From: BTQM01 sp036985875 | GTDB taxonomy: Bacteria; Patescibacteriota; Minisyncoccia; Phycocordibacterales; UBA1539 | Length of the DNA: 6,138 nucleotides | NCBI GenBank assembly: GCA_036985875.1 | Contig: BTQM01000039.1 | Coordinates: 1-6,138 of the forward strand | Direction of reading: 5' to 3' | Shown here: positions 1-3,929 of the stretch, piece after piece | How positions within the stretch are numbered: position 1 is the stretch's first letter | How the letters are laid out: the number at the start of each line of letters is the position of its first letter | Made by a program: the position numbers and the translations under genes | The notes under the pieces: generated by a model | The model's database searches: none | The model's input: only the letters and a program-made list of their open reading frames with translations | Told to the model about the DNA's origin: nothing

Positions 1-341
1 CCCGTATCATCTTTGATGTCGATCACGACGGAATTGATCTCCGTGGAATCTATAACGCTTATGATCCGCTCTTCACGAAGGTCTTTCGTGCCGGCAATCC
101 AACTTGTCATGTAGATCGCTTTGAGTGGCTTCGGGGTTTTGATGTGTGTAACCACAAAGGGAGGCGCTTCCTCTTTGTCGCTCGCCGACAGGCCCGTGTT
201 TACGTCGCCGCTGTCGGAATTGGAGGCGAGAGGAGATTCGTAGGTAAGAGAGGTGAAAGGGGGTAAACCAAAATACAATAGAGAAAAGGAACCTACGACC
301 AAAACACCCACAGCTAAGGTTTTCCCTCTCAGATAGTTCAT
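1..341 (-). CDS. Putative glycoside hydrolase, DUF4015 type (N-terminal part, cut by window edge)
   Basis: The reading frame opens at the ATG at 341 and is still open at the window edge, giving 113 residues. Residues 8-26 form a hydrophobic segment after a short basic start (MNYLRGK), which suggests a signal anchor or signal peptide. Residues 30-68 are a Ser/Asp/Glu/Pro-rich linker. From residue 72 the sequence reads KPLKAIYMTSWIAGT, and later INSVVIDIKDDTG. This is the opening of the DUF4015 (PF13200) putative glycoside hydrolase barrel: a first beta strand, then the 'NSVVIDIKD' strand. The family is thought to act on extracellular polysaccharide, but its substrate is unknown. The catalytic part lies outside the window. 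No Shine-Dalgarno is visible before 341 and the nearest -10-like bases (TAATACT) are weak. The gene starts 42 bases after the small membrane gene ends, so co-transcription is possible. The family call is from recognition of the motif pattern, not from a search. Confidence 0.8.
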   Translation of the reverse strand, partial: MNYLRGKTLAVGVLVVGSFSLLYFGLPPFTSLTYESPLASNSDSGDVNTGLSASDKEEAPPFVVTHIKTPKPLKAIYMTSWIAGTKDLREERIISVIDSTEINSVVIDIKDDT

Positions 342-374
342 ATATCAAGTATTACGAGACAAGCTCTAATGCGG

Positions 375-399
375 AGTATCTCCTTACTCATGAGATACT
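375..399 (-). other. Small hairpin spanning the stop codon of the small membrane gene
   Basis: AGTATCTC (375-382) and GAGATACT (392-399) form a perfect 8-bp stem with a 9-base loop. The loop contains the TAA stop (384-386) of the minus-strand gene. No T-run follows on the minus strand, so it is a poor intrinsic terminator. It could stabilise the 3' end of an mRNA or be incidental. Confidence 0.3.
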
Positions 400-632
400 T
401 CTCTTTCCATCCCCTCTTCAGGACTGCCGTTTACTTCGGTGCGCTCAGGTGCACCACCGTCTACTACGCGCTTGCATTCGGCGCAATATTCCGTGCTTGA
501 AAAATAGGCCAACGCGGCAATAAGCAAGCCGGCCAACACAAAAAATACACTCTCCGCCGACCCGGGAAATCCTAAGAACGGCATAAGTGCGATCAGGATC
601 CCAAGAATAATAGTTATGGATTTTTTTGACAT
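384..632 (-). CDS. Small two-helix membrane protein of unknown function
   Basis: The predicted protein has 82 residues. Two hydrophobic helices (about 6-22 and 28-45) are joined by a short Gly/Pro turn (FLGFPGSAES). A YCAEC motif follows (Cys50 and Cys53, CxxC), then an acidic and polar tail of about 30 residues that looks disordered. I do not recognise a named family. One CxxC pair alone could bind metal or form a disulfide, but a four-ligand site would need dimerisation. An ATG also exists at 650, but 632 is chosen because a near-consensus promoter (TTGAGA, 17 bases, TATAAT) lies at 667-639, with only 6 bases between the -10 box and the 632 ATG. An mRNA beginning at or next to that ATG is therefore expected. 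The 650 ATG would lie upstream of the transcription start. The gene sits 21 bases after rsmI and before the DUF4015 gene. Its role is unknown. Confidence 0.7.
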   Translation of the reverse strand: MSKKSITIILGILIALMPFLGFPGSAESVFFVLAGLLIAALAYFSSTEYCAECKRVVDGGAPERTEVNGSPEEGMEREVSHE

Positions 633-638
633 GATAGT

Positions 639-667
639 ATTATACGCCATACCCTATCTCTTCTCAA
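639..667 (-). promoter_or_regulatory. Sigma-70-type promoter for the small membrane gene, leaderless spacing
   Basis: On the minus strand TTGAGA (667-662) is followed by a 17-base spacer and a perfect TATAAT (644-639). The ATG at 632 begins 6 bases after the -10 box, where transcription would be expected to start. The -35 box lies inside the last codons of rsmI. Confidence 0.7.
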
Positions 668-1337
668 CCATCACGACAAACTCTCCTCTTTGTTTTTCTT
701 TATTCTCCTGAAAGTATGACAGAAGCTCCTCTGCGCTGCCGGAGATGATCTCCTCGTGAATTTTTGTGAGTTCACGGGCGACAACAAGCGTGCGTCCTAT
801 CACAAGGTTTGCTTTTAGGGATTCCAGAGTTTTAATAATTCGGTGCGGTGATTCATAAAAGACCGCCGTTCTTTTTGACGCGGCGATCTCTTTGAAAAGG
901 GTTTCCCTCCCCTTCTTGTGCGGTAAGAATCCTAAAAACAGAAACTCTGATGCGGGGAGTCCCGCGGCGGAGAGCGCCGCAATGACCGCGCTTGGGCCGG
1001 GAATTGGAATAATTTGGATATCTCCCCCGAATTTTTCTTTTATCTGTTGTATGAGGAGAACACCAGGATCAGAAATGGTTGGCGTTCCAGCGTCTGACAC
1101 TAGCGCAATCTCCTTCCCCTCTTCTATCAACGTAAAAATTTTCTCAACTTTGGAAAGTTTGCTGTGTGAATGATAGCTCATCATCGGCGTGTCAATCTCA
1201 TATTTCTGCAACAACCTTTTTGTCACGCGAGTATCTTCGCACAGCACCACATCAACCTCCTTAAGTATCCGAAGGGCGCGCAAGGTGATATCTTCAAGGT
1301 TTCCTATCGGCGTTGCGACGATGTAGAGAGTTGGCAT
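654..1337 (-). CDS. rsmI: 16S rRNA (cytidine(1402)-2'-O)-methyltransferase RsmI
   Basis: RsmI uses S-adenosylmethionine to methylate the 2'-hydroxyl of C1402 in the decoding centre of 16S rRNA in the cytoplasm, which tunes initiation and decoding fidelity. The 227-residue protein carries the family's landmarks in order: LYIVATPIGNLEDITLRAL (residues 4-22), LCEDTR (32-37), LVSDAGTPTISDPG (79-92), IPGPSA (112-117), FLGFLPHKKGR (134-144), FYESPHR (160-166) and ARELTKIHEE (187-196). These belong to the tetrapyrrole-methylase-type fold. E. coli RsmI is about 286 residues, and this version ends just after the catalytic fold, so the C-terminal extension is absent. The ATG at 1337 fits the conserved N-terminus (MPTLYIVATP) and has no Shine-Dalgarno. 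A hairpin lies between a possible -10 box and the start. The stop lies 21 bases before the next minus-strand gene. Confidence 0.96.
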   Translation of the reverse strand: MPTLYIVATPIGNLEDITLRALRILKEVDVVLCEDTRVTKRLLQKYEIDTPMMSYHSHSKLSKVEKIFTLIEEGKEIALVSDAGTPTISDPGVLLIQQIKEKFGGDIQIIPIPGPSAVIAALSAAGLPASEFLFLGFLPHKKGRETLFKEIAASKRTAVFYESPHRIIKTLESLKANLVIGRTLVVARELTKIHEEIISGSAEELLSYFQENKEKQRGEFVVMVEKR

Positions 1338-1342
1338 ATTTA

Positions 1343-1368
1343 AAACAATACCTGTGAGGGTATTGTTT
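1343..1368 (-). promoter_or_regulatory. 10-bp hairpin in the rsmI leader
   Basis: AAACAATACC (1343-1352) and GGTATTGTTT (1359-1368) form a perfect 10-bp stem with a 6-base loop. It ends 5 bases before the rsmI ATG. A TATACT (1378-1373, minus strand) just upstream could be a -10 box, although no -35 box is convincing. If so, the rsmI mRNA would begin with this hairpin, which would hold the start codon close to a structured 5' end. On the plus strand it precedes no T-run, so it is not a terminator in that direction. Confidence 0.5.
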
Positions 1369-1388
1369 GTCTAGTATATATTTGTATA

Positions 1389-1417
1389 TTGACCGAGAGA
1401 GATTTTTTCTGTAATCT
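1389..1417 (+). promoter_or_regulatory. Candidate plus-strand promoter for the 1455 gene
   Basis: TTGACC (1389-1394, five of six matches to TTGACA) is followed by 17 bases and TAATCT (1412-1417), which keeps the TA and final T of a -10 box. The start would be near 1424, leaving a leader of about 30 bases that carries AGGA (1443-1446). A second option, TTGTTT (1363-1368), 16 bases, TATATT (1385-1390), is also possible. The evidence is moderate. Confidence 0.35.
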
Positions 1418-1454
1418 TTTTTATGGATATGAATTTAATTTGAGGAAGCCGCGA

Positions 1455-1802
1455 ATGAATATAGGGATTATCTTGGGTTTATTTTATTCTTTATTAAGGA
1501 TACCGCAAAAAGCCCGGCGACTGAATCAATACCCGGGCGAAAGTGGCGTAATGATCTATAAAGGCAACGGGGTTCGTTTAGTAGAAATGAGAGGTTGTCA
1601 GGCGACTGAAAGATGCAATCCGCAAGAAGGCGTTGTGGTAGGGTTTGAGGAAATCGAAAATCCCGGTGCTACTACGAGTCCATCAATATTTCGTAAAAAT
1701 CTAATAGCACTGATAAAATTAGATACCTGCGAAATCACTAAAAGACCTGCAATGCCCCGAGAATGGGATATGCACGATGGCCTACCGGAGCATTGCCGGT
1801 AG
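1455..1802 (+). CDS. Hypothetical protein, unrecognised, 115 residues
   Basis: The reading frame begins MNIGIILGLFYSLLRIPQKARR, with a hydrophobic stretch at residues 3-15 followed by a basic patch, so it may be an N-terminal membrane anchor. The rest is mostly polar, with four cysteines: RGCQATERC (two), DTCEI and the C-terminal EHCR. I do not recognise a family. The ATG at 1455 is preferred over the in-frame TTG at 1389 because AGGA (1443-1446) lies 8 bases before it, while the TTG lacks such a site and overlaps a possible -35 box. Two intrinsic terminators follow the stop directly, which supports real plus-strand transcription of a gene here. It is the only complete plus-strand gene in a run of minus-strand genes and its codons look more A/T-rich, which may mean separate acquisition. 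It converges on the thermonuclease gene. It could instead be a short spurious frame in a structured transcript. Confidence 0.55.
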   Translation: MNIGIILGLFYSLLRIPQKARRLNQYPGESGVMIYKGNGVRLVEMRGCQATERCNPQEGVVVGFEEIENPGATTSPSIFRKNLIALIKLDTCEITKRPAMPREWDMHDGLPEHCR

Positions 1803-1823
1803 ATCTGATTGATCTACTTTTTT
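1799..1823 (+). terminator. Intrinsic terminator 1, overlapping the stop codon of the 1455 gene
   Basis: GTAGATC (1799-1805) pairs with GATCTAC (1811-1817) across a 5-base loop and is followed directly by six T (1818-1823). The stem includes the TAG stop. The 5' arm can alternatively pair upstream, because CTACCGG (1782-1788) matches CCGGTAG (1796-1802), so two stems compete. Confidence 0.6.
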
Positions 1824-1824
1824 G

Positions 1825-1858
1825 AAACGGAGCACAGATGTGCTCCGTTTTTGTTTTT
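1825..1858 (+). terminator. Intrinsic terminator 2, strong
   Basis: AAACGGAGCAC (1825-1835) pairs perfectly with GTGCTCCGTTT (1840-1850) across the loop AGAT, followed by a T-rich tail (TTTTTGTTTTT, 1848-1858). The tail is T-rich only on the plus strand, so it serves the 1455 gene. It lies one base after the T-run of terminator 1. It may also act as a barrier between the two convergent genes. Confidence 0.9.
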
Positions 1859-1880
1859 GGCGGGAGGTTCACCCTTTGTA

Positions 1881-2621
1881 TTAAAATGTGTTGTCGCAGG
1901 AGGCGGAGCGAGCGAAGCCGGCTTTTTGTGCTTCACTCTCGGTACAAAAATACTGCTCGCCCTTGCGTAGGTCTATTTTGATGCGGTTATAGTTTGGGCA
2001 TCCTTCAAAGAAGTAATTTTTGCCATATCCTTTTTCGGAGATGTTGCCTTTGATAGTGCACTTGTTATTTGGTGGAAGTGTATCGTTTTCGCGAAGTGCT
2101 TGTGTGTCGCGCTCTTCATAGTCGCAAGCACCCCAGAGACCCCTTTCTTCTTTTTTTGCTTCCTCCTGCGCGCTTGCCAGAAGATCGCGGTAGCGATTGT
2201 CGGGAGCTATTGCGAACGTGAAGGCGTATCCTTGTCGCACAAGTAAGTTGTTTACAAATACATCGTCTTCTTCGGGTGCATCTGCCGGAATATATATGTA
2301 GCGAAGGTAACGATCATAGCGGTCGACGCCGGAGATGTCTTTTTCAATACGAATATCTTTATTTTCTACGAGTTCTTCAAGAAACGCGAGGGACTGGTCA
2401 TAATAGCATTCTCCACGTTCGGGTGCGTCTATGCCGAGGAGGCGTATTCGTTTTTTGTTTCCAATATCAATAGTGTCGCCGTCTATGACACGCATGGCGG
2501 TGTGGAGAGAATTTTCAAATGTGTCAGCACGGTTGTCGCGAACTAATTTATAGCCACCGACCACACCGCCAGAGAGGAGTATTGCGAGTAGGATACTGAG
2601 GATGGATTTGCTTGTTGTCAT
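1881..2621 (-). CDS. Thermonuclease (staphylococcal nuclease-like) with N-terminal anchor and Cys-rich C-terminal module
   Basis: This is a Ca-dependent sugar-nonspecific nuclease of the SNase/TNase family, predicted to act outside the membrane on DNA or RNA. The 246-residue protein starts MTTSKS and has a hydrophobic segment at residues 7-23, a signal peptide or anchor. The nuclease fold spans about residues 41-166. It has VIDGDT (45-50, Asp47 and Asp49), IRLLGIDAPE (59-68) with Arg60, Asp65 and Glu68, and DRYDRYLRY (100-108) with Arg104. These match the catalytic Arg35, Asp40, Glu43 and Arg87 of the staphylococcal enzyme. Residues 188-242 form a module with Cys188, Cys208, Cys226 and Cys242 (KGNISEKG, EGCPNY, GEQYFCTESEAQKAGF), a tail I recall from other bacterial SNase proteins. 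The upstream in-frame ATG at 2705 is rejected because it lies in palindromic DNA and above the promoter at 2637-2629. Such a nuclease could help a reduced-genome cell obtain nucleotides, which is an inference. Confidence 0.92.
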   Translation of the reverse strand: MTTSKSILSILLAILLSGGVVGGYKLVRDNRADTFENSLHTAMRVIDGDTIDIGNKKRIRLLGIDAPERGECYYDQSLAFLEELVENKDIRIEKDISGVDRYDRYLRYIYIPADAPEEDDVFVNNLLVRQGYAFTFAIAPDNRYRDLLASAQEEAKKEERGLWGACDYEERDTQALRENDTLPPNNKCTIKGNISEKGYGKNYFFEGCPNYNRIKIDLRKGEQYFCTESEAQKAGFARSASCDNTF

Positions 2622-2628
2622 TGTGCAT

Positions 2629-2637
2629 ATTGTAGCA
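2629..2637 (-). promoter_or_regulatory. Extended -10 promoter of the thermonuclease gene, leaderless spacing
   Basis: The minus strand reads TGCTACAAT (2637-2629): an extended -10 TGn followed by TACAAT. Seven bases then separate it from the ATG at 2621. No good -35 box is seen, as is usual for extended -10 promoters. No Shine-Dalgarno exists, so translation is expected from a leaderless mRNA. The palindrome at 2647-2678 occupies the -35 region. Confidence 0.6.
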
Positions 2638-2646
2638 TGAATGAAT

Positions 2647-2678
2647 AATCGCCTAAAATAAGGGGATTTTGGGCGATT
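2647..2678. repeat. Palindrome A (13-bp stem) upstream of the thermonuclease promoter
   Basis: AATCGCCTAAAAT (2647-2659) pairs with ATTTTGGGCGATT (2666-2678) with a single T/G wobble and a 6-base loop. It abuts palindrome B with no base between them and overlaps the place where a -35 box or activator site for the thermonuclease gene would lie. Confidence 0.75.
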
Positions 2679-2713
2679 CACACCACTTGGACGTCCGACG
2701 TCCAAGTGGTGTG
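2679..2713. repeat. Palindrome B (perfect 16-bp stem, 3-base loop)
   Basis: CACACCACTTGGACGT (2679-2694) and ACGTCCAAGTGGTGTG (2698-2713) are exact inverted copies around CCG. The element contains two GACGTC sites. No T-run follows on either side, so it is not an intrinsic terminator. Its length and perfection suggest a dispersed REP-like palindrome, which needs a whole-genome count to confirm. Confidence 0.85.
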
Positions 2714-2731
2714 GGGGTGTACTCCCACACC
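2708..2731. repeat. Palindrome C, overlapping B, at the left end of the GIY-YIG cassette
   Basis: GGTGTGGG (2708-2715) pairs with CCCACACC (2724-2731), with two further inner pairs possible. It shares 2708-2713 with the right arm of palindrome B, so B and C cannot both form fully. The left arm plus loop (2708-2721) is repeated exactly at 3017-3030. Confidence 0.7.
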
Positions 2732-2738
2732 CATATTT

Positions 2739-2993
2739 TCATTGCAGGCTTTTGTTGATACGTTGTTTTAAAACTATAAGTGCGCGACCGTCTTTTTTCA
2801 GTGAACATTCCCTTTTTCGAGCCTCACTCTCATCTGTATAAGCTTCGTAGTAACAAAGCTTGAGCGGTCGCCTGTGCGCAGTGGATTTTACAACGCCATT
2901 GTTATGTTCCGAAAGCCTGCGTCGTAAATCATTTGTTGATCCTGTATAAAGATTGCCGTCTTTCGCACTTTTCAATATATACAAATAATACAT
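2739..2993 (-). CDS. GIY-YIG nuclease superfamily protein (stand-alone, UPF0213/YhbQ-like)
   Basis: The 84-residue protein is a single GIY-YIG domain. MYYLYILKS (residues 1-9) supplies the GIY-equivalent strand (YLYIL) and GNLYTGSTNDLRRRL (13-27) the YIG-equivalent (YTG) with the conserved arginine in the DLRRRL helix. EHNNG (29-33) carries the family His. YYEAYTDESEARKRECSLK (50-68) holds the acidic residue expected to bind metal (Glu52, or Glu in SEARKRE). The domain cleaves or nicks DNA in known relatives, but the targets of the short stand-alone type are mostly unknown. The ATG at 2993 is chosen because the family begins with this strand. The 29 extra residues from an ATG at 3080 overlap the winged-helix gene in another frame and are low-complexity. 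It starts 10 bases after the winged-helix stop and may be co-transcribed with it. It is framed by repeats. Confidence 0.92.
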   Translation of the reverse strand: MYYLYILKSAKDGNLYTGSTNDLRRRLSEHNNGVVKSTAHRRPLKLCYYEAYTDESEARKRECSLKKDGRALIVLKQRINKSLQ

Positions 2994-3003
2994 AGTTTTA
3001 CGA

Positions 3004-3354
3004 CTATGAAAATATAGGTGTGGGGGTGTAATAGGTGCTGCGGCCGGAGCCTTTTTGTGTGAGTTTGCCTTCTTCTTCAAGTTCGGACAGGTAGTTTGTT
3101 GCGGTGGAGTCGGAGATGCAAAACATGTCTTCTACATCGTCGTTCGTGATGCGCCCGGCTTTTTCTGCTTGCACCATGATGCGGTTCTTGCGTTTTTGTA
3201 TGCGTTCTTGTATTGTTTGCCTCCCTCTTTTTGCGTCTTGCTCGGAAAATGGCGCACTTCTGTTTTTGAACGTCGGATGTCCAAATAGGTATCCGGCTAT
3301 AATGCCTATTGTGCCAATTGCGAAGAAGATGAGTATTATGTATAGAGTTGGCAT
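3004..3354 (-). CDS. Membrane-anchored winged-helix DNA-binding protein
   Basis: The 116-residue protein has one hydrophobic segment (residues 4-24), a basic linker, a helix rich in Arg and Lys (about 44-58), and a C-terminal winged helix-turn-helix (about 59-110). The latter contains RITNDDVEDMFCISDSTATN and YLSELEEEGKLTQKG, where ITNDDVEDMF is helix 2, SDSTATNYLSELEEEG the recognition helix and GKLTQKGSGRSTYY the wing. It resembles DeoR- or MarR-type winged helices, likely a regulator tethered to the inner face of the membrane. Target genes are not evident. The last eight residues (YTPTPIFS) are encoded by the right-hand repeat of the GIY-YIG cassette, so the natural C-terminus may have been altered. 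The ATG at 3354 has no Shine-Dalgarno and lies 14 bases after a 13-bp hairpin. Its first 17 bases match those of rsmI at 16 positions. Confidence 0.75.
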   Translation of the reverse strand: MPTLYIILIFFAIGTIGIIAGYLFGHPTFKNRSAPFSEQDAKRGRQTIQERIQKRKNRIMVQAEKAGRITNDDVEDMFCISDSTATNYLSELEEEGKLTQKGSGRSTYYTPTPIFS

Positions 3355-3368
3355 AAATTACGGTATTT

Positions 3369-3410
3369 ATGAACAATGCCCATGTTTCATAAGATGCGGG
3401 CATTGTTCAT
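3369..3410. repeat. 13-bp perfect inverted repeat between the DoxX and winged-helix genes
   Basis: ATGAACAATGCCC (3369-3381) and GGGCATTGTTCAT (3398-3410) pair exactly around a 16-base loop. The element begins 5 bases after the DoxX stop and ends 14 bases before the winged-helix ATG. On the minus strand no T-run follows (AAATACC). On the plus strand the tail is T-rich (CTTTTCTATTT), but no plus-strand gene precedes it. It could be an operator, a leader hairpin or a 3'-end stabiliser. Confidence 0.6.
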
Positions 3411-3415
3411 CTTTT

Positions 3416-3802
3416 CTATTTGAACCATTCTTTAAAACTTTTTGGCCATCCGAGGAGCAGAAGAAGTGCGAGCGCAGATGCGGGAGCGAGGAGTTCTTCA
3501 ACGAGCTCCCAAGGTTCTCCGATGAACGGAAGCACGTGCATAAACGCGGTCCAAGATGTCCACAGCACCGCCCACAAAACCACGATGCGCCAGGGCTTGA
3601 TGAGTATGATCGCACCTACCAGTACATCCAAAACGCCAACGGCAATAAGTGCTTTTGCCGCCAAGGATACGTCCCATCCCGTCGCGCCCATGATCCACCT
3701 CACCCATTCATCGTTCCCCACAAGTGAAACTCTCCCGTGCCCAATAAACGTCCCCGCAAGCCCGACCCGGAGCACCCATTCAATTATTTTTCCATTGCTC
3801 AT
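3416..3802 (-). CDS. DoxX-like four-helix membrane protein
   Basis: The 128-residue protein has four hydrophobic helices: about 8-25, 48-69, 71-89 and 103-118. The first carries LRVGLAGTFIGHGRVSL, the 'GTFxGHG' signature seen in DoxX/SURF4-type proteins, and the second VGVLDVLVGAIILIKPW. A conserved-looking FIGEPWELVEE loop precedes the last helix and LGWPKSFKEWFK closes the protein. The length is typical of small DoxX relatives. DoxX proteins are integral membrane proteins linked in some bacteria to quinone- or thiol-related redox functions, but no specific activity can be assigned here. The start at 3802 is supported by a TATAAT 8 bases upstream and the lack of a Shine-Dalgarno, which points to a leaderless mRNA. 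The gene ends just before a 13-bp inverted repeat. Confidence 0.85.
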   Translation of the reverse strand: MSNGKIIEWVLRVGLAGTFIGHGRVSLVGNDEWVRWIMGATGWDVSLAAKALIAVGVLDVLVGAIILIKPWRIVVLWAVLWTSWTAFMHVLPFIGEPWELVEELLAPASALALLLLLGWPKSFKEWFK

Positions 3803-3810
3803 ATAGCTTT

Positions 3811-3816
3811 ATTATA
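3811..3816 (-). promoter_or_regulatory. Consensus -10 box for the DoxX gene, leaderless spacing
   Basis: A perfect TATAAT (3816-3811, minus strand) ends 8 bases before the ATG at 3802. No clear -35 box is found at 16-18 bases upstream. No Shine-Dalgarno lies between box and start. Confidence 0.5.
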
Positions 3817-3847
3817 TCGCCGCAATAGCAAGCGCCACAGTCGCATA

Positions 3848-3856
3848 TGTGGATAA
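3848..3856 (-). promoter_or_regulatory. Single consensus DnaA box
   Basis: TTATCCACA on the minus strand (plus-strand TGTGGATAA, 3848-3856) matches the strict DnaA box. It lies 46 bases upstream of the DoxX ATG and beside a small 6-bp stem (ACTGCC at 3856-3861 with GGCAGT at 3866-3871). No second box was seen, so an origin is unlikely. It may regulate DoxX or be chance. Confidence 0.3.
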
Positions 3857-3876
3857 CTGCCGCTTGGCAGTCACAT

Positions 3877-3903
3877 AAAAAACACCCCCGCATGCGAGGG
3901 TGT
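3877..3903 (-). terminator. Intrinsic terminator of the M17 aminopeptidase gene
   Basis: On the minus strand ACACCCTCG (3903-3895) pairs with CGGGGGTGT (3890-3882), one pair being a U-G wobble, around the loop CATG. A run of T follows (3882-3877). It lies 27 bases after the aminopeptidase stop. Confidence 0.9.
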
Positions 3904-3911
3904 GAGAGCAT

Positions 3912-3927
3912 AAAGGCATTCGCCTTT
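3912..3927 (-). other. Small hairpin right after the aminopeptidase stop codon
   Basis: AAAGGC (3912-3917) and GCCTTT (3922-3927) pair perfectly around a 4-base loop, 2 bases past the stop (3930-3932, minus strand). With no T-run of its own it probably forms a tandem 3' structure with the terminator at 3877-3903. Confidence 0.4.
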
Positions 3928-3929
3928 GC

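Larger units (their letters stand above)
2708..3030 (-). mobile_element. Candidate mini-cassette: GIY-YIG gene flanked by inverted and direct repeats
   Basis: GGTGTGGGGGTGTA occurs at both 2708-2721 and 3017-3030 in the same orientation, a 14-base direct repeat around the GIY-YIG gene. Just inside, CCCACACCCATATTTTC (2724-2740) matches the reverse complement of 3008-3024 at 16 of 17 bases, forming terminal inverted repeats. The left repeat covers the stop codon of the nuclease gene. The right repeat encodes the last residues of the winged-helix protein and ends 14 bases before the nuclease ATG. The layout resembles a small mobile unit with a target duplication, but no transposase is present. 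Mobility is an inference. Confidence 0.45.

Noticed and set aside
73..348. 91-residue minus-strand frame at the left edge
   Set aside because: It overlaps the DUF4015 gene in another frame. The frame from 341 carries recognisable family motifs and runs off the window, while this one is Arg-rich and without a family.
1389..1454. TTG start for the plus-strand gene at 1389
   Set aside because: It has no ribosome site, and the TTG belongs to a possible -35 box. ATG 1455 has AGGA at 8 bases.
2622..2705. N-terminal extension of the thermonuclease to the ATG at 2705
   Set aside because: The extension would be encoded by palindromes A and B and would span the extended -10 promoter. The family-like signal segment starts at 2621.
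2647..3030. CRISPR-like repeats
   Set aside because: The repeats are inverted or present only twice, with a protein-coding gene between them. There are no regular spacers.
2994..3080. 29-residue extension of the GIY-YIG protein to the ATG at 3080
   Set aside because: It overlaps the winged-helix gene out of frame and is Lys/Ala/Pro-rich. The domain begins at MYYLYIL.
3077..3403. 108-residue minus-strand frame overlapping the winged-helix gene
   Set aside because: It is a His/Arg-rich shadow frame. The overlapping frame has a membrane helix and a winged-helix fold.
3104..3727. 207-residue plus-strand frame across the winged-helix and DoxX genes
   Set aside because: It is antisense to two genes with recognisable folds, is Cys/Arg-rich and has no family motif.
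3848..3856. Replication origin
   Set aside because: There is only one DnaA box, no A/T-rich unwinding stretch and no dnaA or dnaN nearby.
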